Of a DNA stretch of 64,000 nt, positions 7,592 through 15,081 are shown in pieces. Positions within the stretch are counted from its first letter, which is position 1, and each line of letters begins with the position of its first letter. The stretch spans positions 39,327 through 103,326 of the forward strand of contig JAAUZI010000041.1 of NCBI GenBank assembly GCA_014804645.1, written 5' to 3'. Under the pieces are notes generated by a model, which was not told the DNA's origin, searched no databases, and saw nothing but the letters and a program-made list of their open reading frames with translations. Position numbers and translations under genes: made by a program. This DNA comes from Lachnospiraceae bacterium. GTDB lineage: Bacteria; Bacillota; Clostridia; Lachnospirales; Lachnospiraceae.

Positions 7592-10021
7592 ATGGAGAGA
7601 TGGGCAAGGGCAAAGTATCAGCCGGTTCTTCCGCTGGGGGAGGACGGACGACGCATCACAGGCAGCAGGGAGCATATTATGCTCTCCAAGGATGCGGCAA
7701 AGGAGGGCATGGTACTTCTGAAAAATCAAGGGAATGTGCTGCCGCTGGCGAAGGGCAGCAGGGTTGCGCTGTTCGGTAAGGCAACTATCGATTATGTGAA
7801 GGGCGGCGGAGGCAGCGGTGACGTGACGGTGGCTTACGCCCGCAATCTGTATGAGGGGTTGAAACAAAAGGCCGGTCATGTGGAGATCTTTGAGGAGCTT
7901 GCACTATTTTACAAGGAGAATGTGAAGGGGCAGTATGCCAAGGGCAGAGGCCCGGGCATGACTGTGGAGCCTGCGCTGCCGGAGGAGCTTTTGAAAAAGG
8001 CCAGGGCGTTCACGGATACCGCCATCATCAGCATCTGCCGCTATTCCGGTGAGGGCTGGGATCGAAAGAGCATCTACGATAAGAAAAACAAGACGGACGA
8101 TATGGTCATCGCCGGACTGGAACAGAGGCAGGACGCCGAGGAAGAGGTGTTCGAGGAGGGAGACTTTTACCTGACCCATGCGGAGAAAGCCATGGTGGAG
8201 TCGGTAAAGAACAGCTTTCCCAGGGTAATCGTCGTCATGAATGTGGGCGGCATGGTGGACACGGACTGGTTTGCCGGAGAGGATAAGATACAGGCAGTAC
8301 TCATGGCGTGGCAGGGCGGCATTGAAGGCGGGCTGGCGGCGGCAGAGCTGCTGATCGGTGAGGGCAGTCCCAGCGGTAAGCTCTCGGATACCTTTGCAAA
8401 ACGGCTGGAGGATTATCCCTCCACTTATAATTTTCATGAATCGGACGATTATGTGGAATATACCGATGATATCTACGTGGGATACCGCTACTTTGAGACG
8501 ATTCCCGGGGCGGCGGACAAGGTAAATTATCCCTTTGGGTTTGGATTGTCTTACACAAAATTTAGTCTCTCCGTGCCGGTTGTGGAAAAGGGAGAACATG
8601 ATCTCCGCGTCATGGTGGATGTGTGCAACGTGGGAGCCGTGGCGGGAAAAGAGGTGGTACAGGTCTACTACAGCGCTCCCCAGGGCAGATTGGGAAAGCC
8701 TGCAAGAGAGCTGGCTGCTTTTTGCAAAACCAGGCTGTTACAGCCCGGGGAGACACAGACTGTCACGCTGCGGATCGACATAAACGATATGGCATCCTAC
8801 GATGATCTGGGCAAGGTGGTCAAGTCGGCTTATGTGCTGGAAAGGGGTGAATATCGTTTCTATGTGGGCACCTCTGTGCGGGACACCGTGGAGAGCAGCT
8901 ATGTGATGGTGCTTAATGAGGATGTGGTCACAGAGCAGCTTTCTCCCAAAATGGTTCCCACCCAGCTCAGCAAGCGCATGCTGGCGGACGGCAGTTTCGA
9001 AGAGCTGCCCCAGGGAGAGCCTGTGGATACGGACGCAAGCGTATTTGCGGCCAAATTGTCTGAAAAAGAGACAGCTGGGGTGACGCCTGTCGTAAGGCGC
9101 CGTGAAAGCTATCGACTGTGGGGAGATATCGACAACAGGCCGAAACTTATAGATGTGGCGGAGGGGAGAATGACGCTGGAGGAGTTTGTGGCCCAACTCC
9201 CCGACGAGCAGCTGGCGGAGCTTTTGGGGGGACAACCCAACACCGGCGTGGCCAACACCTTCGGATATGGCAATCTGCCGGATTACGGCGTTCCCAATAT
9301 TATGACGGCGGATGGTCCGGCAGGGGTGAGGATTGCTCCTCAGTGCGGCGTCTGCACCACCGCGTGGCCATGCTCTTTCATGCTGGCGTGCAGCTGGAAT
9401 CCTGAGCTGGCAGAGCGGGTCGGAGAGGCTGGCAGCGCGGAGGCGAAGGAAAACAATATCGGCGCATGGCTGACTCCCGCCATCAATATTCACCGGAGTC
9501 CTCTCTGCGGCAGAAACTTTGAGTATTATTCCGAGGACCCCTATCTGACCGCAAAGATGGCGGGGGCTATGGTGACGGGTATCCAGAGCAACCATGTGGC
9601 GGCTACGGTTAAGCATTTTGCTCTGAATAATAAGGAGACAAACCGCACGGAAAGCGATTCCAGAGCCTCCGAGCGCGCAATCCGGGAGATCTATCTCAAG
9701 GCCTTTGAGAGGATTGTAAAGGAGGCGAAACCCTGGAGCATCATGTCCTCCTACAATATTATCAACGGGCACAGAGCCTCCGAGAATCGGGAAATGCTGG
9801 AGGACATTCTCCGCGGCGAGTGGGGATTTGAGGGCATGGTGACCACCGACTGGTGGGCCCACAGTGAGCATTACAAGGAGACCAAGGCGGGGAATGATGT
9901 GAAAATGGCATGTGGTTTTCCGGGGAGACTCCTTGAGGCCATGGAGAAAGGGGCGCTTACCAGGGGCGAGATGGAAATTTGTGCCAGAAGGATTCTGGGA
10001 CTGATTTTAAGGATAGACTGA
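7592..10021 (+). CDS. Glycoside hydrolase family 3 beta-glycosidase, domain-inverted form
   Basis: This 809-residue cytoplasmic enzyme (no signal peptide) hydrolyses terminal beta-glycosides, probably beta-glucosides. Its domain order is reversed compared with most GH3: the alpha/beta sandwich domain comes first (residues 35-310, with SGEGWDR at 152-158, whose Glu154 is the likely acid/base). A fibronectin-III-like domain follows (about 330-430). The (beta/alpha)8 catalytic domain is last, with TADGPAGVR, NIGAWLTPAINIHRSPLCGRNFE and the nucleophile Asp753 in VTTDWW. This arrangement is known for Ruminococcus and Butyrivibrio beta-glucosidases. The start is preceded by an AAAGGTG site. The gene is monocistronic, with its own promoter and terminator. 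Exact substrate cannot be read from sequence. Confidence 0.92.
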   Translation: MERWARAKYQPVLPLGEDGRRITGSREHIMLSKDAAKEGMVLLKNQGNVLPLAKGSRVALFGKATIDYVKGGGGSGDVTVAYARNLYEGLKQKAGHVEIFEELALFYKENVKGQYAKGRGPGMTVEPALPEELLKKARAFTDTAIISICRYSGEGWDRKSIYDKKNKTDDMVIAGLEQRQDAEEEVFEEGDFYLTHAEKAMVESVKNSFPRVIVVMNVGGMVDTDWFAGEDKIQAVLMAWQGGIEGGLAAAELLIGEGSPSGKLSDTFAKRLEDYPSTYNFHESDDYVEYTDDIYVGYRYFETIPGAADKVNYPFGFGLSYTKFSLSVPVVEKGEHDLRVMVDVCNVGAVAGKEVVQVYYSAPQGRLGKPARELAAFCKTRLLQPGETQTVTLRIDINDMASYDDLGKVVKSAYVLERGEYRFYVGTSVRDTVESSYVMVLNEDVVTEQLSPKMVPTQLSKRMLADGSFEELPQGEPVDTDASVFAAKLSEKETAGVTPVVRRRESYRLWGDIDNRPKLIDVAEGRMTLEEFVAQLPDEQLAELLGGQPNTGVANTFGYGNLPDYGVPNIMTADGPAGVRIAPQCGVCTTAWPCSFMLACSWNPELAERVGEAGSAEAKENNIGAWLTPAINIHRSPLCGRNFEYYSEDPYLTAKMAGAMVTGIQSNHVAATVKHFALNNKETNRTESDSRASERAIREIYLKAFERIVKEAKPWSIMSSYNIINGHRASENREMLEDILRGEWGFEGMVTTDWWAHSEHYKETKAGNDVKMACGFPGRLLEAMEKGALTRGEMEICARRILGLILRID

Positions 10022-10038
10022 TAAGGTGAAACACAAGT

Positions 10039-10078
10039 AAAAAGGACCTTGTTCTGATAACTGAGGGGGGTCCTTTTT
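10039..10078 (+). terminator. Rho-independent terminator after the GH3 gene
   Basis: AAAAAGGACC pairs with GGTCCTTTTT across a 20-nt loop, 18 bp after the stop codon, and ends in a T run. Confidence 0.85.
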
Positions 10079-10148
10079 GCTTGCCAAAATTTTTTTCGCA
10101 CATCTGCGGAGTCTGATCCGTTATACACAGTGAAAGGAGGGCGGCCTG

Positions 10149-10601
10149 GTGTCCATGGACGAAAAATCAATGTACGACAAGATATACCGCTACTGCTACT
10201 ATCGGCTGGGGCAGGCACATACGGCGGAGGATATAACCCAGGAAGCCTTTCTGCGGCTGTGGGAGAGCAGAACTTACCGGGAGCAGGGCAAGGCGCTGCA
10301 ATATCTGTACACCACGGCCAGGCATCTGTGTATTGACGAATACCGCAGATGCAAAGCCCAGCCATTGACGCAGGAACTGGAAGGGCAGCTGGCGGCAGAG
10401 CCGGGGCTGGAGCCGGAATTGCGGCTGGGGCTGCGACAGGCACTGGAAACTCTGGAGGAGAGCGAGAGGGAGCTGTTGGTGCTGCGTTACGGGAGTGAAA
10501 TACCTCTGGGAGAACTGGCGAAAATGTTGGGCATGTCCCGGTTTGCGGCCCGCCGACGGATAACGGCGGCCCTAGAGAAATTGCGGGCGCAGCTGGATTA
10601 G
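10149..10601 (+). CDS. ECF-type RNA polymerase sigma factor
   Basis: The 150-residue product has the two-domain layout of an ECF sigma factor. Region 2 is YCYYRLGQAHTAEDITQEAF and onward (residues 14-40, core-binding and -10 recognition). Region 4 is the helix-turn-helix LGELAKMLGMSRFAARRR (residues 118-135), followed by the family-typical LEKLRAQL. The start chosen is GTG, which lies 8 bp after AAAGGAGG; an in-frame ATG two codons later has poorer spacing. It heads a cluster with a membrane protein and an ABC exporter (to 13.8 kb), so it probably responds to an envelope signal and drives this operon. The membrane protein next to it is the candidate anti-sigma partner, which is inference only. 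Confidence 0.9.
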   Translation: MSMDEKSMYDKIYRYCYYRLGQAHTAEDITQEAFLRLWESRTYREQGKALQYLYTTARHLCIDEYRRCKAQPLTQELEGQLAAEPGLEPELRLGLRQALETLEESERELLVLRYGSEIPLGELAKMLGMSRFAARRRITAALEKLRAQLD

Positions 10602-10675
10602 CAGCCTGGCCTGTCTCGGTGAGACAGAGGAAGACGAGGAATCTGATTGAAAAATCAAGGATCTTTCAATTTTCT

Positions 10676-10740
10676 ATTTGAGCAATATCGCAGACACAGC
10701 GGTAGTTGGCAAAGCCAACTACAGATATGCATGGGGGATT
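10676..10740 (+). repeat. Family 1 junction repeat, copy a
   Basis: The segment runs ATTTGAGCAATATCGCAG, a short spacer, a perfect 9-bp inverted repeat (GTAGTTGGC, AAA loop, GCCAACTAC), then AGATATGCATGGGGGATT. The last part supplies the GGGGGA ribosome-binding site of the gene starting at 10744. Near-identical copies lie at 21269-21326 and 22375-22425 on the minus strand and a reduced copy at 46908-46948. Confidence 0.85.
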
Positions 10741-10743
10741 AGT

Positions 10744-11517
10744 ATGAGGAAAAACAGGATAGAACGAGAACATAGCAGCGCCGGAGACGGGCGCTTGGAA
10801 GACAGCTTGGAGCGGCAACTCAGCGTGCTATGGCAGGCTCCGGCTCCTGAGAGAAGGGACACTTTTCTGGCTGGCAGCCCCCCGCTCCCTATAAGTCACA
10901 GCGCATTCGTCCTTTGCCAGGCGGCATATATACGCAAGCGAGTGTGGGCGCTGTCGGTGGCGGTATTTGCCGCCCTAGTGGGAATTACTGCCGGATGGCA
11001 GAGAGATGCTCTGTGCGTGGCGGCCGGCGCCATGCCGTTCTTTGCTCTGATTGCGGCCCAGGAGCAGACACGCTCTTCAGTGTACAACATGACAGAGCTG
11101 GAGTTTGCCACCCGCTTTTCGGTAAAAAGTATTGTTCTGGCGAGAATGGGGCTGCTGGGAAGCTTTCATCTGGCGCTGCTGCTTTTGCTGCTGCCATTGT
11201 TGGCCCTGTATGAGCAGATGAAGTTCTGGCATACCGGCGTGTACCTGCTGGTGCCCTATCTGATGACCACGTTTTTGAGTATGGTCTGGTCCAGAAGGGT
11301 GCGGGGGCGGGAGGTCATGTACCTGTGTCTGGGTAACGCCGTTCTGGTGGGCTGCCTGCAGATGGTGGGATATGGGTTGTTTGAGTGGTACAGGGAGAGC
11401 TTTTTTGGCTATTGGATCGCGGCGCTGGCGCTGCTGCTGGCAGCAAACGGATGGGAGTATTATCAGGCCGCCTGCCGGGCCAACTGTATCTATGAGCGGG
11501 CAGCTGCGGAACTTTAA
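10744..11517 (+). CDS. Integral membrane protein of the sigma/ABC cluster, unrecognised family
   Basis: This 257-residue protein begins with about 60 hydrophilic, charged residues and then has roughly six hydrophobic segments (about 65-85, 90-105, 135-160, 170-190, 200-225, 230-250). I do not recognise a family. Position between an ECF sigma factor and an ABC exporter suggests an anti-sigma or sensor role with a cytoplasmic N-terminus, or a further transporter subunit; neither can be shown from sequence. The reading frame is open further upstream to 10678, but that extension would translate the family 1 repeat, whose end forms a GGGGGA site correctly spaced for the ATG at 10744. That start is therefore preferred. 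Confidence 0.75.
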   Translation: MRKNRIEREHSSAGDGRLEDSLERQLSVLWQAPAPERRDTFLAGSPPLPISHSAFVLCQAAYIRKRVWALSVAVFAALVGITAGWQRDALCVAAGAMPFFALIAAQEQTRSSVYNMTELEFATRFSVKSIVLARMGLLGSFHLALLLLLLPLLALYEQMKFWHTGVYLLVPYLMTTFLSMVWSRRVRGREVMYLCLGNAVLVGCLQMVGYGLFEWYRESFFGYWIAALALLLAANGWEYYQAACRANCIYERAAAEL

Positions 11518-11518
11518 A

Positions 11519-11620
11519 CAGCATACTCCCGAACAGCGCACTGATCCATGTTCGGACAGCAAAGCGGCCGAATATGGATCACCGGCCTTGTGTGCTGTCA
11601 GGGAGTATGCGGAACTCTAA
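11519..11620 (+). repeat. Family 2 hairpin element, module A
   Basis: GCATACTCCC at the left pairs with GGGAGTATGC at the right, with a second pairing (AACAGCGCA with TGTGCTGT) inside, giving a long imperfect hairpin of about 90 nt. An internal AAGCGGCCG is present and the element ends in GCGGAACTCTAATCAG. The same design, outer stem, internal AAGCGGCCG and end are found at 45454-45580. No open frame is evident. Confidence 0.75.
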
Positions 11621-11624
11621 TCAG

Positions 11625-11728
11625 TAACTGTCCGAACAGTGCCCAGAAGAATATACGGCCGCATTAAAGGACGGATATTCTTCTGCTGGGATGGTACTGG
11701 AAGGACGGTTACGGAACTCTAAATAGGA
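11625..11728 (+). repeat. Family 2 hairpin element, module B, ending in a leader motif
   Basis: AACTGTCC pairs with GGACGGTT, and inside it CCCAGAAGAATAT pairs with ATATTCTTCTGCTGGG, forming a second long hairpin directly after module A. The element ends in ACGGAACTCTAAATAGGAG, which provides the ribosome-binding site for the ABC ATPase at 11739. Together with module A it fills the 221-bp gap between the membrane protein and the ATPase. Confidence 0.7.
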
Positions 11729-11738
11729 GAAAGAAGAT

Positions 11739-12500
11739 ATGGATGAGACGAGAGAAAATGTTGTGCTGTGTGTAGACAATATCAGCAAAAAATATCAGAG
11801 CAGAACCGTGGTGGATCATATCAATATCAATCTGACCAAGGGAGTCTACGGTTTGCTGGGGGCCAACGGCGCGGGCAAGACCACTTTGATGCGGATGCTC
11901 TGCGGTATTCTGCTGCCCACGGAGGGACAGATCACTCTGGCCCGGCAGCCCGTGACCAGTGAAAGCTACCGGGCCATGCTGGGGTATCTACCCCAGGATT
12001 TCGGGTATTACCCGGATTTTACAGGCAGGGAATTCCTGCTCTATATGGCGGCGCTCAAGGGACTGCCGAAACCCCAGGCCCGGCAGAAAAGTAAGGAGCT
12101 GCTGGAATTGGTGGGGCTGGCGGAACAGGCGCATAAAAAGGTCAGAACCTATTCCGGCGGTATGAAACAGCGGCTGGGAATTGCCCAGGCGCTGTTGGGG
12201 GACCCCAAGTTGTTGGTGCTGGATGAGCCTACGGCGGGATTGGACCCCAAGGAGCGAGTGAGATTCAGGGACTTGATCGCCTCGGCGGGAAAGCGCAGTA
12301 TCGTGCTGCTGTCCACTCATATCGTGTCAGATGTAGAGCATATTGCAGATAGTATCCTGATGATGAAGGACGGAAAGATGATCTATCAGGGTAAATGGGA
12401 GGAGAGCCGCGGTGATCTGGAGGCATTTTATCTGGAGCAGTTTGGAGACGGCATCGACAGGGCAGATGAAAAACAGAGAGAAGGAGGGCGGCAGGAATGA
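11739..12500 (+). CDS. ABC transporter ATP-binding protein
   Basis: The 253-residue protein is a cytoplasmic ATPase of the ABC-2 export type (CcmA/DrrA-like). Walker A is GANGAGKT at 41-48, the signature is SGGMKQRLG at 139-147 and Walker B is LLVLDEP at 158-164. It overlaps the following permease by 4 bp (ATGA), which marks a two-gene transporter unit. It belongs to the sigma-factor cluster, but a 221-bp stretch of hairpin repeats separates it from the upstream gene, so its transcript could be attenuated or processed there. The substrate is unknown; peptide antibiotic or lipid-linked compounds are typical for such clusters. Confidence 0.93.
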   Translation: MDETRENVVLCVDNISKKYQSRTVVDHININLTKGVYGLLGANGAGKTTLMRMLCGILLPTEGQITLARQPVTSESYRAMLGYLPQDFGYYPDFTGREFLLYMAALKGLPKPQARQKSKELLELVGLAEQAHKKVRTYSGGMKQRLGIAQALLGDPKLLVLDEPTAGLDPKERVRFRDLIASAGKRSIVLLSTHIVSDVEHIADSILMMKDGKMIYQGKWEESRGDLEAFYLEQFGDGIDRADEKQREGGRQE

Positions 12501-13774
12501 GTCAGTTGGGAACGCTGTACCAATATGAAATAAAAAAGATTTTAAAGAGGAAAATGACATGGATCGCCTTTTGTGGTGTGATGTTGATTATAGTATTTTT
12601 ATGCTATGAGCCGCTTTTGGACAACTATACCAGCATTGACGCGCGGACCGGGGAGAGTGTGCGCGTCACTAAATACGATTATGTGTTGGAACAACAGGAG
12701 CGGGCAGAGAGATTCAACGGCCGGATTATCGACGATACATTGCTGCAGGAGATGCAGACGGCCTATATGGGAGTACAGACCCAGGAGATGCAGACGGTGA
12801 GGGACGGCGTTGTTTCGACAACCTCAAGTATGCAGACAGTAGCACTTCCCGTCGATGGAACGGAAGCGGAGTTGCTTAAGATTATAGAACAACAAAGGCA
12901 GTATGAGGCCATCTATAATTATATTAGAGGAGTGGTGGGAAATGAGAGGGTACATACTGTGGACGCCGCTGCTTTCTACGGAGAGAGGCAGCGAGCCGTG
13001 GCAGACTACGAGCGCATTTTGTATCTCACTGAGGGGGAGAAACAATATTGGCGTGAAAACGAGGTTCGGTCTCCTTATGCCTACTATTGGGATATGGGGC
13101 CGGATATGATGTTGTCCAGCGTTAAGACGATTCTGGCGTTGACCGCACTGATGATCGGCATGGTATTCTCGGGCGTATTTGCGGATGAGCGAATGAGAAA
13201 GACGGACCAGTTGGTGCTGTGCAGCCGCCATGGCAGGGGGACGCTCTATTTGGCAAAGCTGCTGGCTGTCGCTACCCTGGGGACAGCGGCAACGTTTCTG
13301 GTGAGCGGTATTACAATGCTGAGTTTTGGCGTTCTCTACGGATATGAAAAAAACTGGAATGCGCCGCTGCAGATATATCTGCCGTCTTCGCCCTTTGCCC
13401 TGACTATGGGTGAGGCAATCGTGATTCTGATGGTGCTGCTGCTTTTGGCTGCGGCATTGCACAGTGTTCTGACGCTGGTTTTGTCCAGCTGGACCAGGAG
13501 CAGCGTTGCGTCTATAAGTCTGATGGTGGTTTACACCCTGGGGACCATGTTGGTTAATGTGCCCGAGCGGCTACGGTTTCTGTCCCAATCTCTGTATCTG
13601 ATGCCTGCCAAACTGGTTCGCAGCAGCGCTCTATGCGACATACGGCTGGTGGGGGGAGCAGGACATTATTTGAACTGTTGGCAGATGGGTATGCTCCTGT
13701 ACCCCCTGTTGATCCTTGTGCTTGCGCTGCTGGGCGGTCTGATTTATCGCAGGTGGCAGATCAGCGGGCGGTAA
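12497..13774 (+). CDS. ABC-2 type transporter permease
   Basis: The 425-residue membrane protein starts with a membrane segment near residues 20-40, followed by an extracytoplasmic region of about 160 residues and then five or six more membrane segments (from about 200 to the end). This is the pattern of an ABC-2 permease with a large external loop between the first two segments, as in transporters that act on cell-surface or lipid-associated substrates. It partners the ATPase at 11739, whose 3' end it overlaps. The last residues are RRWQISGR. The substrate cannot be assigned. Confidence 0.88.
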   Translation: MSQLGTLYQYEIKKILKRKMTWIAFCGVMLIIVFLCYEPLLDNYTSIDARTGESVRVTKYDYVLEQQERAERFNGRIIDDTLLQEMQTAYMGVQTQEMQTVRDGVVSTTSSMQTVALPVDGTEAELLKIIEQQRQYEAIYNYIRGVVGNERVHTVDAAAFYGERQRAVADYERILYLTEGEKQYWRENEVRSPYAYYWDMGPDMMLSSVKTILALTALMIGMVFSGVFADERMRKTDQLVLCSRHGRGTLYLAKLLAVATLGTAATFLVSGITMLSFGVLYGYEKNWNAPLQIYLPSSPFALTMGEAIVILMVLLLLAAALHSVLTLVLSSWTRSSVASISLMVVYTLGTMLVNVPERLRFLSQSLYLMPAKLVRSSALCDIRLVGGAGHYLNCWQMGMLLYPLLILVLALLGGLIYRRWQISGR

Positions 13775-13792
13775 ATCAGACAAAAAATTTTC

Positions 13793-13821
13793 TTGCAATC
13801 CTGCCCCACATATGCTAATAT
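13793..13821 (+). promoter_or_regulatory. Promoter upstream of the Rpn-family gene
   Basis: TTGCAA is followed after 17 bp by TAATAT with a TGC just before it (extended -10). It lies about 195 bp before the GTG at 14016. The rest of the 13775-14015 gap is AT-rich and shows no convincing gene; a 66-codon frame there starts inside the promoter and has no ribosome-binding site. Confidence 0.6.
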
Positions 13822-14015
13822 ACTTTCAAAGCATATATTTCTTTTCACTTTTGATAAAGCAATTCACTTTTCAAGACATCGGAAACTCTATGCTTTTAAT
13901 TCAAAATGAGACAATTGAAAAGAAGCAGGGGATTTTCGGCACAGGGTACATTTCTGCTTGTGCGTTATTGAGAAGTGACTTTATCCGGTATCTCCTGCGA
14001 GTCAGGAGGTAAGAA

Positions 14016-15080
14016 GTGGGAACAAAAGAAGTGCGGAGGAAATTTCTTCCCCCAAAGTCAGACGTGGCTTTCAAGGAACTGATGCGCAATGAGACAGTGC
14101 GCAGACATTTCATCAGCGATGTGTTGGAGATCCCCCTGGAGGAAATCAGGGAAGTGCGGCTGGAAAATACTTTTTTGAGCAGACGCAGCCGCCGGGAGAA
14201 GGAGGGCATCCTGGATGTAAGACTGCTGATGAACAATGATCGCAGAATCAATATCGAGCTGCAGATCAGGGAAGTCCCTGCCTGGGACAAGCGCAGCCTG
14301 TTTTATCTGTCAAAGATGTATTCAGAGGGGGCGTATGCCGGTGAGGATTACGGCCGACTGCAGAAGTGCATTGTAATATGCGTGTTGGGGTTTAAGTGGG
14401 ACGCCAAGCCGGGTTACCACAAAGTGTACCATCTGCGGGATCAGGAGGGACAGCTGTATTCGGATCAGTTCGAGATACATGTCATTGAATTGGACAAGGA
14501 ACTCACCGGGGACAGACTGGATGATTGGATCAGTCTGTTCCGGGTGGAAAGCATGGAGGAATTGAAAATGATACGAAGCACGAATCCGGGCATCGTGGAA
14601 GCGGTGAGAGAGGTAATGGCAATGAATCTGGGAAGACGACTACGGGCGTTGTATGAAGAGCATATGAGGATAAAGCGGGATCGATTGTATTTAAGGAACA
14701 TAGCTATAGCTGAGGGACTGGCCGAAGGGCATGCAGAAGGACTGGCAGAAGGACTGGCCGAAGGGCATGCTGAAGGGTTGGCAGAGGGGCGCGCCAAGGG
14801 ACTGGCCGAAGGGCTGGAAGAGGGACGTGCCAAGGGACTGGCCGAAGGGCGCACCATGGGACATGCCGAGGGACATGCCGAGGGACATGCCGAGGGACAT
14901 GCCCAAGGACATGCCCAAGGACATGCCCAGGGTCTGGCTGAGGGAAGAGAACAAGGTATGATTGATTCTGTGCGGAAAATGCTGGCAAAAGGCTATGCCC
15001 ATGAAGAGATTTCCGATGTTCTGGAGATTGGCATTGAGGAAGTGAAACGGATTCAGGAAGAGCAGGAGCGGTCTGTCTGA
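14016..15080 (+). CDS. Rpn/PD-(D/E)XK nuclease family protein with a tandem-repeat linker
   Basis: This 354-residue protein belongs to the Rpn family (often misannotated as a transposase), DNA endonucleases linked to recombination and phage defence. The nuclease core is in residues 10-130: SDVAFKELM, ILDVRLLMNND and NIELQIRE give the D...ExQ active-site pattern, followed by RSLFYLSKMYSEG. From about residue 233 to 314 a four-residue unit G-(L/H/R)-A-(E/K/Q) repeats about 20 times, then a short helical tail (SVRKMLAKGYAHEEISDVLEI). The GTG start is 5 bp after AGGAGGT. It converges on the aminotransferase with one base between stop codons. Repeat-number variation could change the length of the linker without shifting the frame. 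Confidence 0.85.
   Translation: MGTKEVRRKFLPPKSDVAFKELMRNETVRRHFISDVLEIPLEEIREVRLENTFLSRRSRREKEGILDVRLLMNNDRRINIELQIREVPAWDKRSLFYLSKMYSEGAYAGEDYGRLQKCIVICVLGFKWDAKPGYHKVYHLRDQEGQLYSDQFEIHVIELDKELTGDRLDDWISLFRVESMEELKMIRSTNPGIVEAVREVMAMNLGRRLRALYEEHMRIKRDRLYLRNIAIAEGLAEGHAEGLAEGLAEGHAEGLAEGRAKGLAEGLEEGRAKGLAEGRTMGHAEGHAEGHAEGHAQGHAQGHAQGLAEGREQGMIDSVRKMLAKGYAHEEISDVLEIGIEEVKRIQEEQERSV
14712..14957 (+). repeat. In-frame 12-bp tandem repeat inside the Rpn gene
   Basis: About 20 copies of a 12-bp unit (variants of GGACTGGCCGAA and GGACATGCCGAG) are arranged head to tail. The unit is a multiple of three, so the reading frame is kept. The copies are most alike around 14860-14930, which suggests recent expansion by slippage or unequal crossover. 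Confidence 0.9.
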
Positions 15081-15081
15081 C

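Noticed and set aside
10611..10627. Terminator after the ECF sigma gene
   Set aside because: CTGTCTC and GAGACAG form a tight hairpin, but there is no T run, and the cluster continues in the same direction.
13812..14012. A 66-codon small gene before the Rpn gene
   Set aside because: It begins inside a good -10 element and has no ribosome-binding site or coding bias.
14712..14957. Possible CRISPR array
   Set aside because: The repeats are 12 bp with no spacers, in frame within a protein-coding gene, and no cas gene is near.
14016..15080. Transposase or insertion sequence
   Set aside because: Proteins of this type are often called transposases, but the core is a PD-(D/E)XK nuclease of the Rpn group, and no terminal inverted repeats or target duplication were seen around it.
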